Shown here: positions 22,496 through 31,217 of the stretch, piece after piece
Layout: every line of letters starts with the position of its first letter
Position numbering within the stretch: position 1 is the first letter of the stretch
NCBI GenBank assembly: GCA_029204225.1
Contig: CM055112.1
Location: 22,382,578-22,446,577 of the forward strand
Reading direction: 5' to 3'
Source: Diphasiastrum complanatum
Taxonomy: Eukaryota; Streptophyta; Lycopodiopsida; Lycopodiales; Lycopodiaceae
DNA length: 64,000 nucleotides
Translations under genes and position numbers: made by a program
The notes under the pieces: model-generated
What the model saw: the letters and a program-made list of their open reading frames with translations, nothing else
Databases searched by the model: none
What the model was told of the DNA's origin: nothing

Positions 22496-22529
<34 letters not shown>
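22496..22529 (+). repeat. (CT)n microsatellite
   Basis: Short interrupted CT tract immediately downstream, on the reverse strand, of the secreted-protein pseudogene. Confidence 0.85.
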
Positions 22530-22854
22530 CACCCGAAGGCCATCGCGATCCAATGCAGGCTTAACCAGAATCCGTTGCTGCCAGCAGGCGTAGCAACTGC
22601 GGTTGGCTGCTGCATGTGCAATGCTCCCGTCAGGATAAGTGCCAACAGCCAATACATCTAAGTCTGTCACCTTCAAGGCAGATCTAGCCTTAACAAGCTC
22701 TTTATCACTTTTACAATCATGGAGGTAATTAATTTTCAAGAGGGCATTTCCCGGAGCCATGACAGTTATGGGAATAGGCTTCAGTAATGGATGAGCCGGC
22801 AAGGTATGAGAAGGCAACGAAGAGAGCAAGAGCAAGTGCCTTGAAATGCATCAT
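22530..22854 (-). pseudogene. Small secreted cysteine-containing protein, frame-broken; KP4-like is possible
   Basis: On the reverse strand an ATG at 22,854 opens a classic signal peptide: MMHFK, then a hydrophobic core ALALALFVAF and a small-residue cleavage region. The mature start is NCHGSGKC. The frame then closes with TAA at about 22,729-22,731, while another frame carries on with protein-like sequence (KSDKELVKARSALKVTDLDV, YPDGSIAHAAANRSCYACWQ) up to the GA/CT tract. A small insertion or deletion near 22,735 therefore broke the gene. The NC.GSG.C start and a later Y.(D/N)G..IA...C pattern recall plant KP4-like secreted proteins, related to a fungal killer-protein fold; this is a weak resemblance. 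A TATA box lies about 70 bp upstream. It is a pseudogene as it stands. Confidence 0.5.
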
Positions 22855-22924
22855 CTTAAAATGTGAAATATATAGATGAGATTGTACTTATTACTTGTGT
22901 GTAATACATGATGTCCAGCCACGG

Positions 22925-22933
22925 CCTTTTATA
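22925..22933 (-). promoter_or_regulatory. TATA box upstream of the secreted-protein pseudogene
   Basis: The reverse strand reads GAGTATAAAAGGCC, with TATAAAAGG at 22,933-22,925, about 71 bp before the ATG at 22,854, a normal plant promoter distance. Its preservation suggests that the gene was lost recently. Confidence 0.55.
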
Positions 22934-23097
22934 CTCACCTAGAGATGCAATTTATATGCCAGGATCAGAATGAGCAAGAGCACGCTTCTAGCTTCCTTCA
23001 TTGGACCTGGCTAGCCAAGGCAGGCAATGAGCGAGCGATGGTGTCACTAACACTGTACGCACATGGATAGTCATTGAAATTTGTCACATTGTTGACT

Positions 23098-23241
23098 ACG
23101 CGTCGTCGTGTTTGGAATGATAACCGATCCAGAGGCGACAGAAAATATTTTAATGCAAACTCTGATCATACGCGTCATCGTGTTTGGAATGATAACCGAT
23201 CCAGAGGAGGCAAAAAATATTTTAATGCAAACTCTGATCAT
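23098..23241 (+). repeat. 72-bp tandem duplication
   Basis: Two copies (23,098-23,169 and 23,170-23,241), each beginning ACGCGTC and containing GTGTTTGGAATGATAACC and AATATTTTAATGCAAACTC, with a few differences. The period is a multiple of three, so one frame repeats VWNDNRSRG and KYFNANSDH, but no start or wider gene context supports a protein. Confidence 0.85.
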
Positions 23242-24661
23242 CTCATGCTGGTAAACTTCCTTGTCCCCCTACCCGTGTCGTGATTGACCATTTACAAGCA
23301 TGAATTGAATTTACGTTGGTCGAATTCATATTTTTGTATGACTTTTGAAGCTTCTTTTAACTTTATGACTTTGTGAAAGGCTAGTGTCAGCGGCCCATCC
23401 TCTACAAAGATTCAAGCCATATCCACTCTCTTGAGGTCTTGATGGATCAAATTTTGCCAAAGATATTATGCTATTTCTTACTCTACATGAGAACTCTCTC
23501 AAACCCAAGTCAAAACCAATATCAAATCCATTTCGTTTTTCTAGACGAATGCCATACCTAGATCCACATTTTTGTCTTTCCTATCACTCCTCTTGGACAA
23601 GTTCTAAGAATTCATGCATTAGAGGAGTTCGAGAATAAAAGAAGACCCTTTGTAAAGCTACTTTTATTTTTCTCATGGATCAAGGCTGGGATAGTTAAAC
23701 AAATAATGACATAGAATGCAGGATTAAAAAGTCTTCAATGATCTTTCGTTATCATATCGAAAAGCAAATGCTCAATCTCACATTTAGCTATCAGAGATAC
23801 AAGAAAATTGAAAGTACATGGCTATCACTGGATCAAGACTTTGAACTAAATGGTCACACAAACCGAATGAAGATAAGCATTATCTACAATGAGAAATAGT
23901 TGACTATGGTTGAGGTGGAAGAGCATTGGAAGCTTGATTTTATCAGAACAGAGCTCAGGCTATTACAAACCAATCTACCACGACCTGGCGCTGACCGCCA
24001 AAGCATCAGATAAGCCGAAGCTATGCGGCCCGGTGTGCTATCCCAACATCCTGCACGGCGATTTCCAACACGACAAAGCCAAGGGAGCGGGGCCCGAGGA
24101 GCGCTCCTTCTAGCACAGCTGACATCAGTCCGAAAGCTGAAGTAGCGGCCATAGGAGCGCGGATGCGAGTCCCGAAGGACATTCGCTGATCTCCCAACTT
24201 TTTCCGATATGCCATGGGCTTCACCCGCGGGAGAGGGTCTAAACTCGATGTTCCCGAGCGGGAACGTGGTGTTCAAAATAATTGAAAATGGCATCATTTA
24301 CAATTGCACATTCACTGATATTTGTCATGTCACAGATGCGAAAAAGACAGGGGCTGATAACGTGCTTCAAAGATCTACCTACAACAATCACCATTGTGGG
24401 AGAACAATAGCTTCAAATAAAGTTTAGTAAAAATCTGTGTATAGACTCTTTCATTAAATAAATGAAAGCCCAAGTTGGGCATCAGTACATGTATTTTGTG
24501 CTCCCAAATTCATAAAATGGAGTAGCATTTGATATATCAATGTATATTTTTCTATGAATTCTATACATGTGCAATCTATTTCTGTTCTATGCCGTCTGTA
24601 TTTTCTAATCTTTATTTACTATAATTACATCATCCTTTGCACCATCATCAATAACAGGAGG
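23242..24661. other. Gene-free stretch with a GC-rich patch
   Basis: Mostly AT-rich with nothing recognised. A GC-rich patch at about 23,980-24,240 differs from its surroundings and has open frames on both strands, but I could not match either to a family. Confidence 0.3.
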
Positions 24662-25055
24662 CTAAAGCCTTGCCCTAGCCAGTATGCTCAGGATAATTTC
24701 TTGTCTAAATCTGTACACATGGCTTGATGTGTACTCAAGAAGTGTAAACTGCAAGATAGAACATTCATGTATTAGTAATGGCTAAACACATCAACAAACT
24801 AATCATGATTCCAAAAATAAGAATAAACAGAATTAATTACCTTAGAAATATCAACATCTTCCTGCAGATTGAACCACTCAAAAAATAACTTTGCATTATA
24901 TAATGTGTACCACCCACAGCTAAATGAATCATTTTGCTGAGATAACTGCAAAAAAAATTCAGCACACAAGAAATCAATTATGAAACAGAATGAATTAGAA
25001 TGAAACAAATCCATTAGAATATTGATTTCAAAATGTTGTTAAGAAAGACAAAATT

Positions 25056-25792
25056 TGTGAAGAATTGAAAAAGATTATCTATGTTAGATATAGGGGTCTT
25101 ATGTTTTTTACATCAAGCATCTAGGTGTAGGATGTTGATAGGAATAAATTTGGCATAGATAGCAAATTATGCATTTCCACTTGTAATGCCACTATTGAGC
25201 CAAAATAGAGTAAGAGGCTAAACACTTGCTAATTAGAGTGTAGACAAGTGTAAAGTTTTTGTTTGATGAATTCCAAGAGGTCCAATAGGATATAGAGGTG
25301 GAACCTTGTGAGGTCCAATAGGAAATTGAGGTGTGCTTAAATATAGTCCAATAGAATTAAGAGGTGCATAGATCAATGATCCAATAGGATCAAGAGGTGA
25401 CAAAATATGGTCCAATCATAGTTAAGCATAGTGGTAGCTCGTGGACCTACTAGTATCATTGTACTCCTCATTTTGAAGTCAATTGATTTGGTGATTTCAT
25501 GGATTTTGTGAGTTATTGGATTTCTAGCTTTCTCTCTCTACTCGAGAACTCTTGATGCATTTTCTCTCTCTACTTGAGGAGAGCAGCTTGTTTTTACTTA
25601 GATTATTTTTTGAATACTTCCCACACGTGTGAGTGAGAGTTGGAAGTGATTGAATGCATGTAGTAGTGTGTTTTTGCCATAGGATTCAAGATTGATCTTG
25701 AATCTCAATCTAGTCTTGATCTTGGTGCATCTACACACCTTAGGAGATCACAAGTACATGTAGTGGACAGTCCACACGTGTGAAATTCAACA
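25056..25792 (+). repeat. 5' LTR of the nearly complete copia
   Basis: It has TG...CA ends and contains a run of related short words, AGGTCCAATAGGA and GATCCAATAGGATCAAGAGG, at about 25,265-25,410, repeated about every 40-50 bp, and the palindromic CACACGTGTG near its 3' end. Confidence 0.93.
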
Positions 25793-25805
25793 TGGTATCA
25801 GAGCC
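25793..25805 (+). promoter_or_regulatory. Primer-binding site of the nearly complete copia
   Basis: TGGTATCAGAGCC directly follows the LTR-terminal CA and is complementary to initiator tRNA-Met. Confidence 0.93.
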
Positions 25806-26549
25806 TACCTAAGGTTACCATGCATTTTGATCCATCTAAGTGAAAAAAATTTCATCAATCTTGAGCTAGAAGTTGTCAAGGCCCATTTTCCTAGCTATCT
25901 TGTTCAATCTTGGATCAAAAGAGATCAAAAGGACATTGATTGGGTCTGACCTGGTACTGTATGGAATCAGGTGCTCCGACACGTGTGAGGAACATCCAAT
26001 TTTAGTTTGAAAGTTCTCTCTCATGTTTGATCCATTTATCTTGCTTGATACCTTGTTTTGAAGCTATTTTTGTCTAGTTTCTGATGCAATCAGTTTCATT
26101 CCATTTGATTGAGCCAATAAGAAGTTATAAGCTTTTGAAGAGGGTTAGGTAGGGCACCTAGACCTGGGTGGACACATTTGGTTTGGTCAAGAGATTGCTT
26201 GGTTGATCCAAAATCACAGTTGTATGTTTGTCAATCTCATCTATATGTGATCTAGGCACTGTTCTGAGATCTTAGCCATTTTGTTTCATGCAATATCATT
26301 GTATTTGAGTCAAATTTGGTTTCTTAGTGTATTTCACACGTGCTAAGAGTGTTAGATCCTAACTTTGCCTATACTCCATCATTTGATGTGAAATAGATCT
26401 TGTTTTAGAGAGATTTGAGTAGCTAGTGAGAATCAATTCACAAATTGTTGTAAGATCTTTCATAGGAGGAGATAGTACTCAATTATTGGATCCTATTGAA
26501 AGTGTGTAACAACATTTATTGTTCATCATTTGAGTTTTCTTCACTTCAA

Positions 26550-27329
26550 ATGTCTTCAATGGGTTCATCCTTGTTGGAACCAAGTGAAAGATTGACCACT
26601 TCAAATTATTCAATTTGGAAAATGAGGATGGAGTCCATCTTGATCCTTCAAGACGTGATGGACATAGTTCTTGGCCTTGAAGAAGAACCACAAGTTCTTC
26701 AAGAGGTTCAAAAATACAAAAAGAGAGCTAGGATGGCTCTCCACTACATTAAGATGAATGTCTCTAATGAGATATTGAGGGAGATAGGTACTTGTACAAC
26801 ATCCAAAGAAGCTTGGGATTGTCTCAAGACTATCTATGAGGCTAAGAATACCTCTAGGCTTCTCACTCTTAGGAATCAAATCTTTCAAAGTAGTCAAAAG
26901 AGTGATGAGAGTGCATCTAGTTATGTTTTGAGAGTAAAAGATATTCATAGAGAGCTTGCTTGCATTGGTGATTCCATCAATCAGAATGAGCTAGTTCAAG
27001 TCATTCTCAATGGCTTGAGAAGTGAATTTGATAACCGTGTCCAATCCTATGCCATTAAGGAGGAGCTACCAAGTTTGGAGGCTCTCCAAAGTGTGCTAAT
27101 TTCAGAAGAATCAAGACAAGAGTACAAGCTCTTGAGGATGGACAAGCTTTCTCTCACTCATAATGATGGCAAAGCTCTCTTTGCCAAGGATAAGCACAAA
27201 GAGAGGAGCAAGAACCAACATCAACAATCCTCAATCAAGGACAAAGTCAAATCCAAAGACAAAGATGAGGATGAAGATGATTCCTCTAATGCTTCATCAT
27301 CCAAGCTCAAGAAGAAGAAGATCAAGTGA
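26550..27329 (+). CDS. Copia Gag (UBN2-type), truncated at the zinc knuckle
   Basis: The likely start is the ATG at 26,550 (MSSMGSSLLEPSERL), because the UBN2 gag core begins a few residues later (TSNYSIWKMRMES); an upstream ATG at 26,496 is in frame. The helical gag core (KEAWDCLKTIYEAK, SSYVLRVKDIHRELACIG, VILNGLRSEFD) forms the particle. A Lys/Asp-rich linker leads to the CCHC nucleic-acid-binding knuckle. The reading stops at TGA (27,327-27,329), which replaces the first Cys codon: the frame continues FYCGKKGHYATNCFKKK. Thus one base change removes both the knuckle and the read into pol. Length is about 259 codons. Confidence 0.9.
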   Translation: MSSMGSSLLEPSERLTTSNYSIWKMRMESILILQDVMDIVLGLEEEPQVLQEVQKYKKRARMALHYIKMNVSNEILREIGTCTTSKEAWDCLKTIYEAKNTSRLLTLRNQIFQSSQKSDESASSYVLRVKDIHRELACIGDSINQNELVQVILNGLRSEFDNRVQSYAIKEELPSLEALQSVLISEESRQEYKLLRMDKLSLTHNDGKALFAKDKHKERSKNQHQQSSIKDKVKSKDKDEDEDDSSNASSSKLKKKKIK

Positions 27330-28088
27330 TTTTATTGTGGCAAGAAAGGTCATTATGCCACCAATTGCTTCAAAAAGAAGAATCAACTCAAGCAAGCCAA
27401 TATTACCAATGAGAAGGAAGACACTATTGCAAGTGATGGAGAGGGATCTCTTATGGTCTCTAGTTTCTCATCTACTCCTTTCAAGAAGGACGGCCTATGG
27501 TATATTGATAGTGGAGCCTCTTCACGTATGTGTATCTCTAAGGACTCTTTCTCTTCTATTGCACCTTATGATGGAGTGAAGAAATCAATATACACTGCAA
27601 ATGATTTTGAATGTCCTATTGAAGGCATAGGGAACATTCCCTTGAAGCTTGCATCCTCTAAAGTTCTTTCTCTGTCTAGAGTTCTTTATGTACCTAAGCT
27701 TACCAAGAATCTTATTAGTGTTGGCCAATTGCTTGATAATGGCCTTGATGTAAAATTCAATGTTGATACTTGCACTATCAAGAAGAATGATGAGATACTT
27801 GCATTAGGATCTAGATTTGGTGGCATCTATAAACTAGATCCAAATGAGTATGTGAATGCTTGTAATGTTGCTCTTGTGAACAAGCTCTCTATGGAGGAAT
27901 TATGGCATAGGAGGTTGGGACATCCCAACTACAAATCCATGCTCTCTATGATCAAAAAATCCAAAGCTATTGGCTTGCCAAAGTCATTCTCCAAGAAGAT
28001 CAAGCCTTGTGAGGCCTGTGCTATTGCTAAATCTCACAAAAAGCCATTTACAAGATCTTCTATCAAAAGCAAGCATCCTTTGAGTTAA
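27330..28088 (+). pseudogene. Copia zinc knuckle, protease and pre-integrase domain
   Basis: Same frame as gag after the TGA. It holds the rest of the knuckle (YCGKKGHYATNC), the retropepsin with the active-site triad in LWYIDSGASSRMC, SVGQLLDNGLDV, and the GAG-pre-integrase zinc domain LWHRRLGHPNYKSM...CEACAIAKSHK (His-His-Cys-Cys). Protease cuts the polyprotein. The frame ends in TAA at 28,086-28,088, where one base seems lost in KHPL(E)LIHLDVH, the junction with the integrase core. All domain residues are otherwise intact, so this was functional until recently. Confidence 0.88.
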
Positions 28089-28093
28089 TCCAC

Positions 28094-30268
28094 TTGGATG
28101 TGCATTTCTCATCAACTACAAGCAAGGGAGGAGCCACTTGTTTTGTTACTTTCATTGATGATTACACAAGATTCACTTGGATATATCTTCTTGCTTCAAA
28201 ATCTATGGTGTTTGATCATTTCCTTATTTTCAAAGCTTATGTAGAGAAGCAATTCTTATTCAAGATTAAAGCTCTTAGAAGTGATGGAGGTGGTGAATAT
28301 ATCTCCAATAAATTTCAAGTTTTTTGTGAGCTTGCAGGCATTAAAAGAGAGTTTTCTTGTGCCTACTCTCCATCTCAAAATGGAGTGGCCGAGAGAAAGA
28401 ATAGATCTCTATGTGAATGTGCAAAATCTATGAGAATTGAGACATCTTTGCCCAAAGATTTTTGGGGAGAAGCCATTAATTGTGCAAATTATCTTTGCAA
28501 TAGGCTCCCACATATAGCTCTTGGAGGAAAGTCACCATATGAAATCTTATTTTTTAAGAAGCCTAAGGTTGATCACCTTAGAGTTTTTGGATGCTTATGC
28601 TTTGTCCATATTCCCTTGGAAACAAGGAAGAAGGAAGATCCTAGTGCATGCAAAGGGATCATGGTTGGATACTCATCCACCAAGAAGGCCTATAGAGTCT
28701 TTATACTCTCTACTTCTCAAGTTATTGAAAGTAGAGATGTTGTCTTTCATGAAGATCAACACTCATCATTTGAAGAGGCCGAGATCAAGAAATCTATGGA
28801 TGCATCATCAATTATTGATTTTGAAGACAATCATGATGTGATGGGGTTGAGATTTGAAGAAGCCTCTCCTCGGATTTTTTCACCAAGAAGATCCATGAGA
28901 GATAGATCCGAGCCTAAGAGGCTCTCATATGTTGACAAAGGCAAACAAGTGGATCTTGATTCCACTAATTATGTTTTTTATGTCTCTCATGAAGAGCCAA
29001 AGAATGTACAAGAGGCACTCAATACCAAGGAGTGGTATGATGCCATGAAGCAAGAGTATGATGCATTGATCACCAACAATACTTGGGAGCTTGTGGATCC
29101 TCCTTCCAACAAGCATGTGATTGGTTGCAAGTGGGTATTTCGGATCAAGTTCAATCATGATGGCACCATCAACAAGCATAAAGCAAGATTATGTGCCAAA
29201 GGATTTGCTCAAATCCATGGTCTTGATTATGAGGAGACCTTTGCACCCGTTGCAAAGATGGTGACAATAAGAATTCTTATTTCTCTTGCTTGTTTTTTCA
29301 AGTGGAAGGTGTTCCAATTAGATGTATCCAATGCTTTTCTAAATGGTTATCTTGAGGAGGAGATCTATATGGAACAACCTCAAGGATTCATCAAGGATGA
29401 GTCCAAAGTGTGCTTGCTCTTCAAAAGTCTTTATGGACTCAAGCAAGCACCAAGATCATGGTATTCAAGACTTAACTCTTTTCTTATCTCACTAGGATTT
29501 ACTCTTAGTGACTATGATCCTTCCATGTATCTAAAGTTTGTTGATAGCAATATTGTCATTCTTCTAATTTATGTTGATGACATTATTCTTTGTGGAAGTT
29601 GTATCAAGCTAGTTGATGAAACCAAGCTAGCACTTGGATGTGAGTTTAAAATGCAAGATCTAGGAGAGATACATTACATCCTAGGCCTAGAAATTGATTT
29701 TTATGAAAATCATGTCTTTATATGCCAATCTAGATATGCTCACTCTATGTTGAAAAAATTCCATATGGAAAATTCTAAGAGCATAGATACTCCAATGGAG
29801 CAAATTGTAAAAGATCCTAATAAAGGTGATGAAAGATCCTTTGAGGACATCACACTTTTTAGGAGTCTTGTAGGCTCCTTGATTTGGCTTACCATTACTA
29901 GGCCCGATCTTAGTTTTTGTGTGTACAAATTGAGCCAATTCATGCAAGATCCTAAGATCCATCATTGGAAGATGGCCAAGAGGATTCTAAGATATGTATC
30001 TTCATCTTGTGATTATGGTCTACTCTATAAAAGTGAAGATCTATCCATTATTGGCTACTCGGATTCGGACTTTGCAAAAATCAAGCACATAGAAGTGGCA
30101 CACCATTTTGTGAGAGAAAAGCTTATTGGAGGAGAAATCTATTTGGAGCATGTCAACTCATCCTATTGTATTGCCGATCTACTCACCAAGCCTTTGAGCA
30201 AAAGTGCTTTCATCAAGCATAGATCTAATCTTGGAGTTATATCAAGATCAATGCTCAAATCTTCATAG
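28094..30268 (+). CDS. Copia integrase and reverse transcriptase with internally deleted RNase H
   Basis: A 724-codon open frame. Integrase core: VTFIDDYTRFTWIYLL (first Asp), LRSDGGGEY (second Asp) and SPSQNGVAERKNRSL (Glu), then the C-terminal tail. RT (RVT_2): HVIGCKWVFRIKFNHDG, QLDVSNAFLNGYLEEEIYME, YGLKQAPRSWYSRL and catalytic YVDDIILCG. RNase H starts IIGYSDSDFA and jumps directly to KIKHIEVAHHFVREK: about 80 family residues, including the TEAEY and DN catalytic positions, are missing, yet the frame is kept. The C-terminal ADLLTKPL is present. The enzyme could still polymerise in principle, but it lacks its own RNase H. Confidence 0.92.
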   Translation: MDVHFSSTTSKGGATCFVTFIDDYTRFTWIYLLASKSMVFDHFLIFKAYVEKQFLFKIKALRSDGGGEYISNKFQVFCELAGIKREFSCAYSPSQNGVAERKNRSLCECAKSMRIETSLPKDFWGEAINCANYLCNRLPHIALGGKSPYEILFFKKPKVDHLRVFGCLCFVHIPLETRKKEDPSACKGIMVGYSSTKKAYRVFILSTSQVIESRDVVFHEDQHSSFEEAEIKKSMDASSIIDFEDNHDVMGLRFEEASPRIFSPRRSMRDRSEPKRLSYVDKGKQVDLDSTNYVFYVSHEEPKNVQEALNTKEWYDAMKQEYDALITNNTWELVDPPSNKHVIGCKWVFRIKFNHDGTINKHKARLCAKGFAQIHGLDYEETFAPVAKMVTIRILISLACFFKWKVFQLDVSNAFLNGYLEEEIYMEQPQGFIKDESKVCLLFKSLYGLKQAPRSWYSRLNSFLISLGFTLSDYDPSMYLKFVDSNIVILLIYVDDIILCGSCIKLVDETKLALGCEFKMQDLGEIHYILGLEIDFYENHVFICQSRYAHSMLKKFHMENSKSIDTPMEQIVKDPNKGDERSFEDITLFRSLVGSLIWLTITRPDLSFCVYKLSQFMQDPKIHHWKMAKRILRYVSSSCDYGLLYKSEDLSIIGYSDSDFAKIKHIEVAHHFVREKLIGGEIYLEHVNSSYCIADLLTKPLSKSAFIKHRSNLGVISRSMLKSS

Positions 30269-30286
30269 ATAATTTTTTAGGAGGAG

Positions 30287-31023
30287 TGTGAAGAATTGAA
30301 AAAGATTATCTATGTTAGATATAGGGGTCTTATGTTTTTTACATCAAGCATCTAGGTGTAGGATGTTGATAGGAATAAATTTGGCATAGATGGCAAATTA
30401 TGCATTTCCACTTGTAATGCCACTATTGAGCCAAAATAGAGTAAGAGGCTAAACACTTGCTAATTAGAGTGTAGACAAGTGTAAAGTTTTTGTTTGATGA
30501 ATTCCAAGAGGTCCAATAGGATATAGAGGTGGAACCTTGTGAGGTCCAATAGGAAATTGAGGTGTGCTTGAATATAGTCCAATAGAATTAAGAGCTGTAT
30601 AGATCAATGATCCAATAGGATCAAGAGGTGACAAAATATGGTCCAATCATAGTTAAGCATAGTGGTAGCTCGTGGACCTACTAGTATCATTGTACTCCTC
30701 ATTTCGAAGTCAATTGATTTGGTGATTTCATGGATTTTGTGAGTTATTGGATTTCTAGCTTTCTCTCTCTATCCGAGAGCTCTTGATGCATTTTCTCTCT
30801 CTACCCGAGGAGAGCAGCTTGTTTTTACTTAGATTATTTTTTGAATACTTCCCACATGTGTGAGTGAGAGTTGGAAGTGATTGAATGCATGTAGTAGTGT
30901 GTTTTTGCCATAGGATTCAAGATTGATCTTGAATCTCGATCTAGTCTTGATCTTGGTGCATCTACACACCTTAGGAGATCACAAGTACATGTAGTGGACA
31001 GTCCACACGTGTGAAATTCAACA
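30287..31023 (+). repeat. 3' LTR of the nearly complete copia
   Basis: Identical in length to the 5' LTR with about a dozen substitutions, mostly transitions, and followed by the duplicated AAATT. Confidence 0.93.
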
Positions 31024-31217
31024 AAATTTACCTCCAAACTAATGATCTGCCAGTCCACGGAATGGGGAACATCTGTTGGAATATATTTACTTAAATATGG
31101 CAAATATATATCTACATCCTTATGCGTATTGCTAGCGTGTTCATCTTGACACAAAAACCTTTCACAGTATTACCTACGAGCACTTAGTAGAGATCAGATT
31201 TAAACTCCAGTGGTCAC

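Larger units (their letters stand above)
25056..31023 (+). mobile_element. Nearly complete Ty1/copia retrotransposon
   Basis: Two 737-bp LTRs (25,056-25,792 and 30,287-31,023), each TGTGAAGAATTG to GAAATTCAACA, are flanked by the target duplication AAATT (25,051-25,055 and 31,024-31,028). A TGGTATCAGAGCC primer site follows at 25,793, and a purine tract (TTAGGAGGAG) precedes the 3' LTR. By eye the LTRs differ at about 12 positions (about 1.6 percent), so the insertion is fairly young. Gag, protease, integrase and RT are all present in order. Three lesions are visible: a stop inside the zinc knuckle, a one-base frame change before the integrase core, and an in-frame loss of most of RNase H. 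It lies antisense within an intron of the Ulp1-like gene. Confidence 0.95.
24662..31217 (-). pseudogene. Ulp1/C48-like cysteine protease gene fragment, split by an intronic copia
   Basis: Reverse-strand exons with clean splice sites. 31,175-31,217 carries DHWSLNLIS, matching the catalytic His-Trp motif of Ulp1/SENP proteases. About 31,032-31,160 encodes DVDIYLPYLSKYIP and VDWQIISLE, then donor GTAAAT. 24,841-24,945 (acceptor TTTTTTTGCAG, donor GTAATTAATT) encodes LSQQNDSFSCGWYTLYNAKL, with the catalytic Gln and Cys in the family's Q.....CG pattern. 24,662-24,748 encodes YTSSHVYRFRQEIILSIL and ends in TAG. Ulp1 proteases process SUMO, and related genes are often carried by plant DNA transposons. 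Between the His and Asp regions (31,150-31,180) the frame is broken. A 6-kb copia lies in the intron just after VDWQIISLE. Upstream exons were not identified. Confidence 0.6.

Noticed and set aside
23884-24297. 137-codon reverse-strand frame and overlapping forward frames in the GC-rich patch
   Set aside because: Both strands are open, as expected from GC-rich composition; no family features could be seen in either.
28925-29965. Reverse-strand open frames inside copia pol
   Set aside because: Shadows of a strongly supported forward frame.
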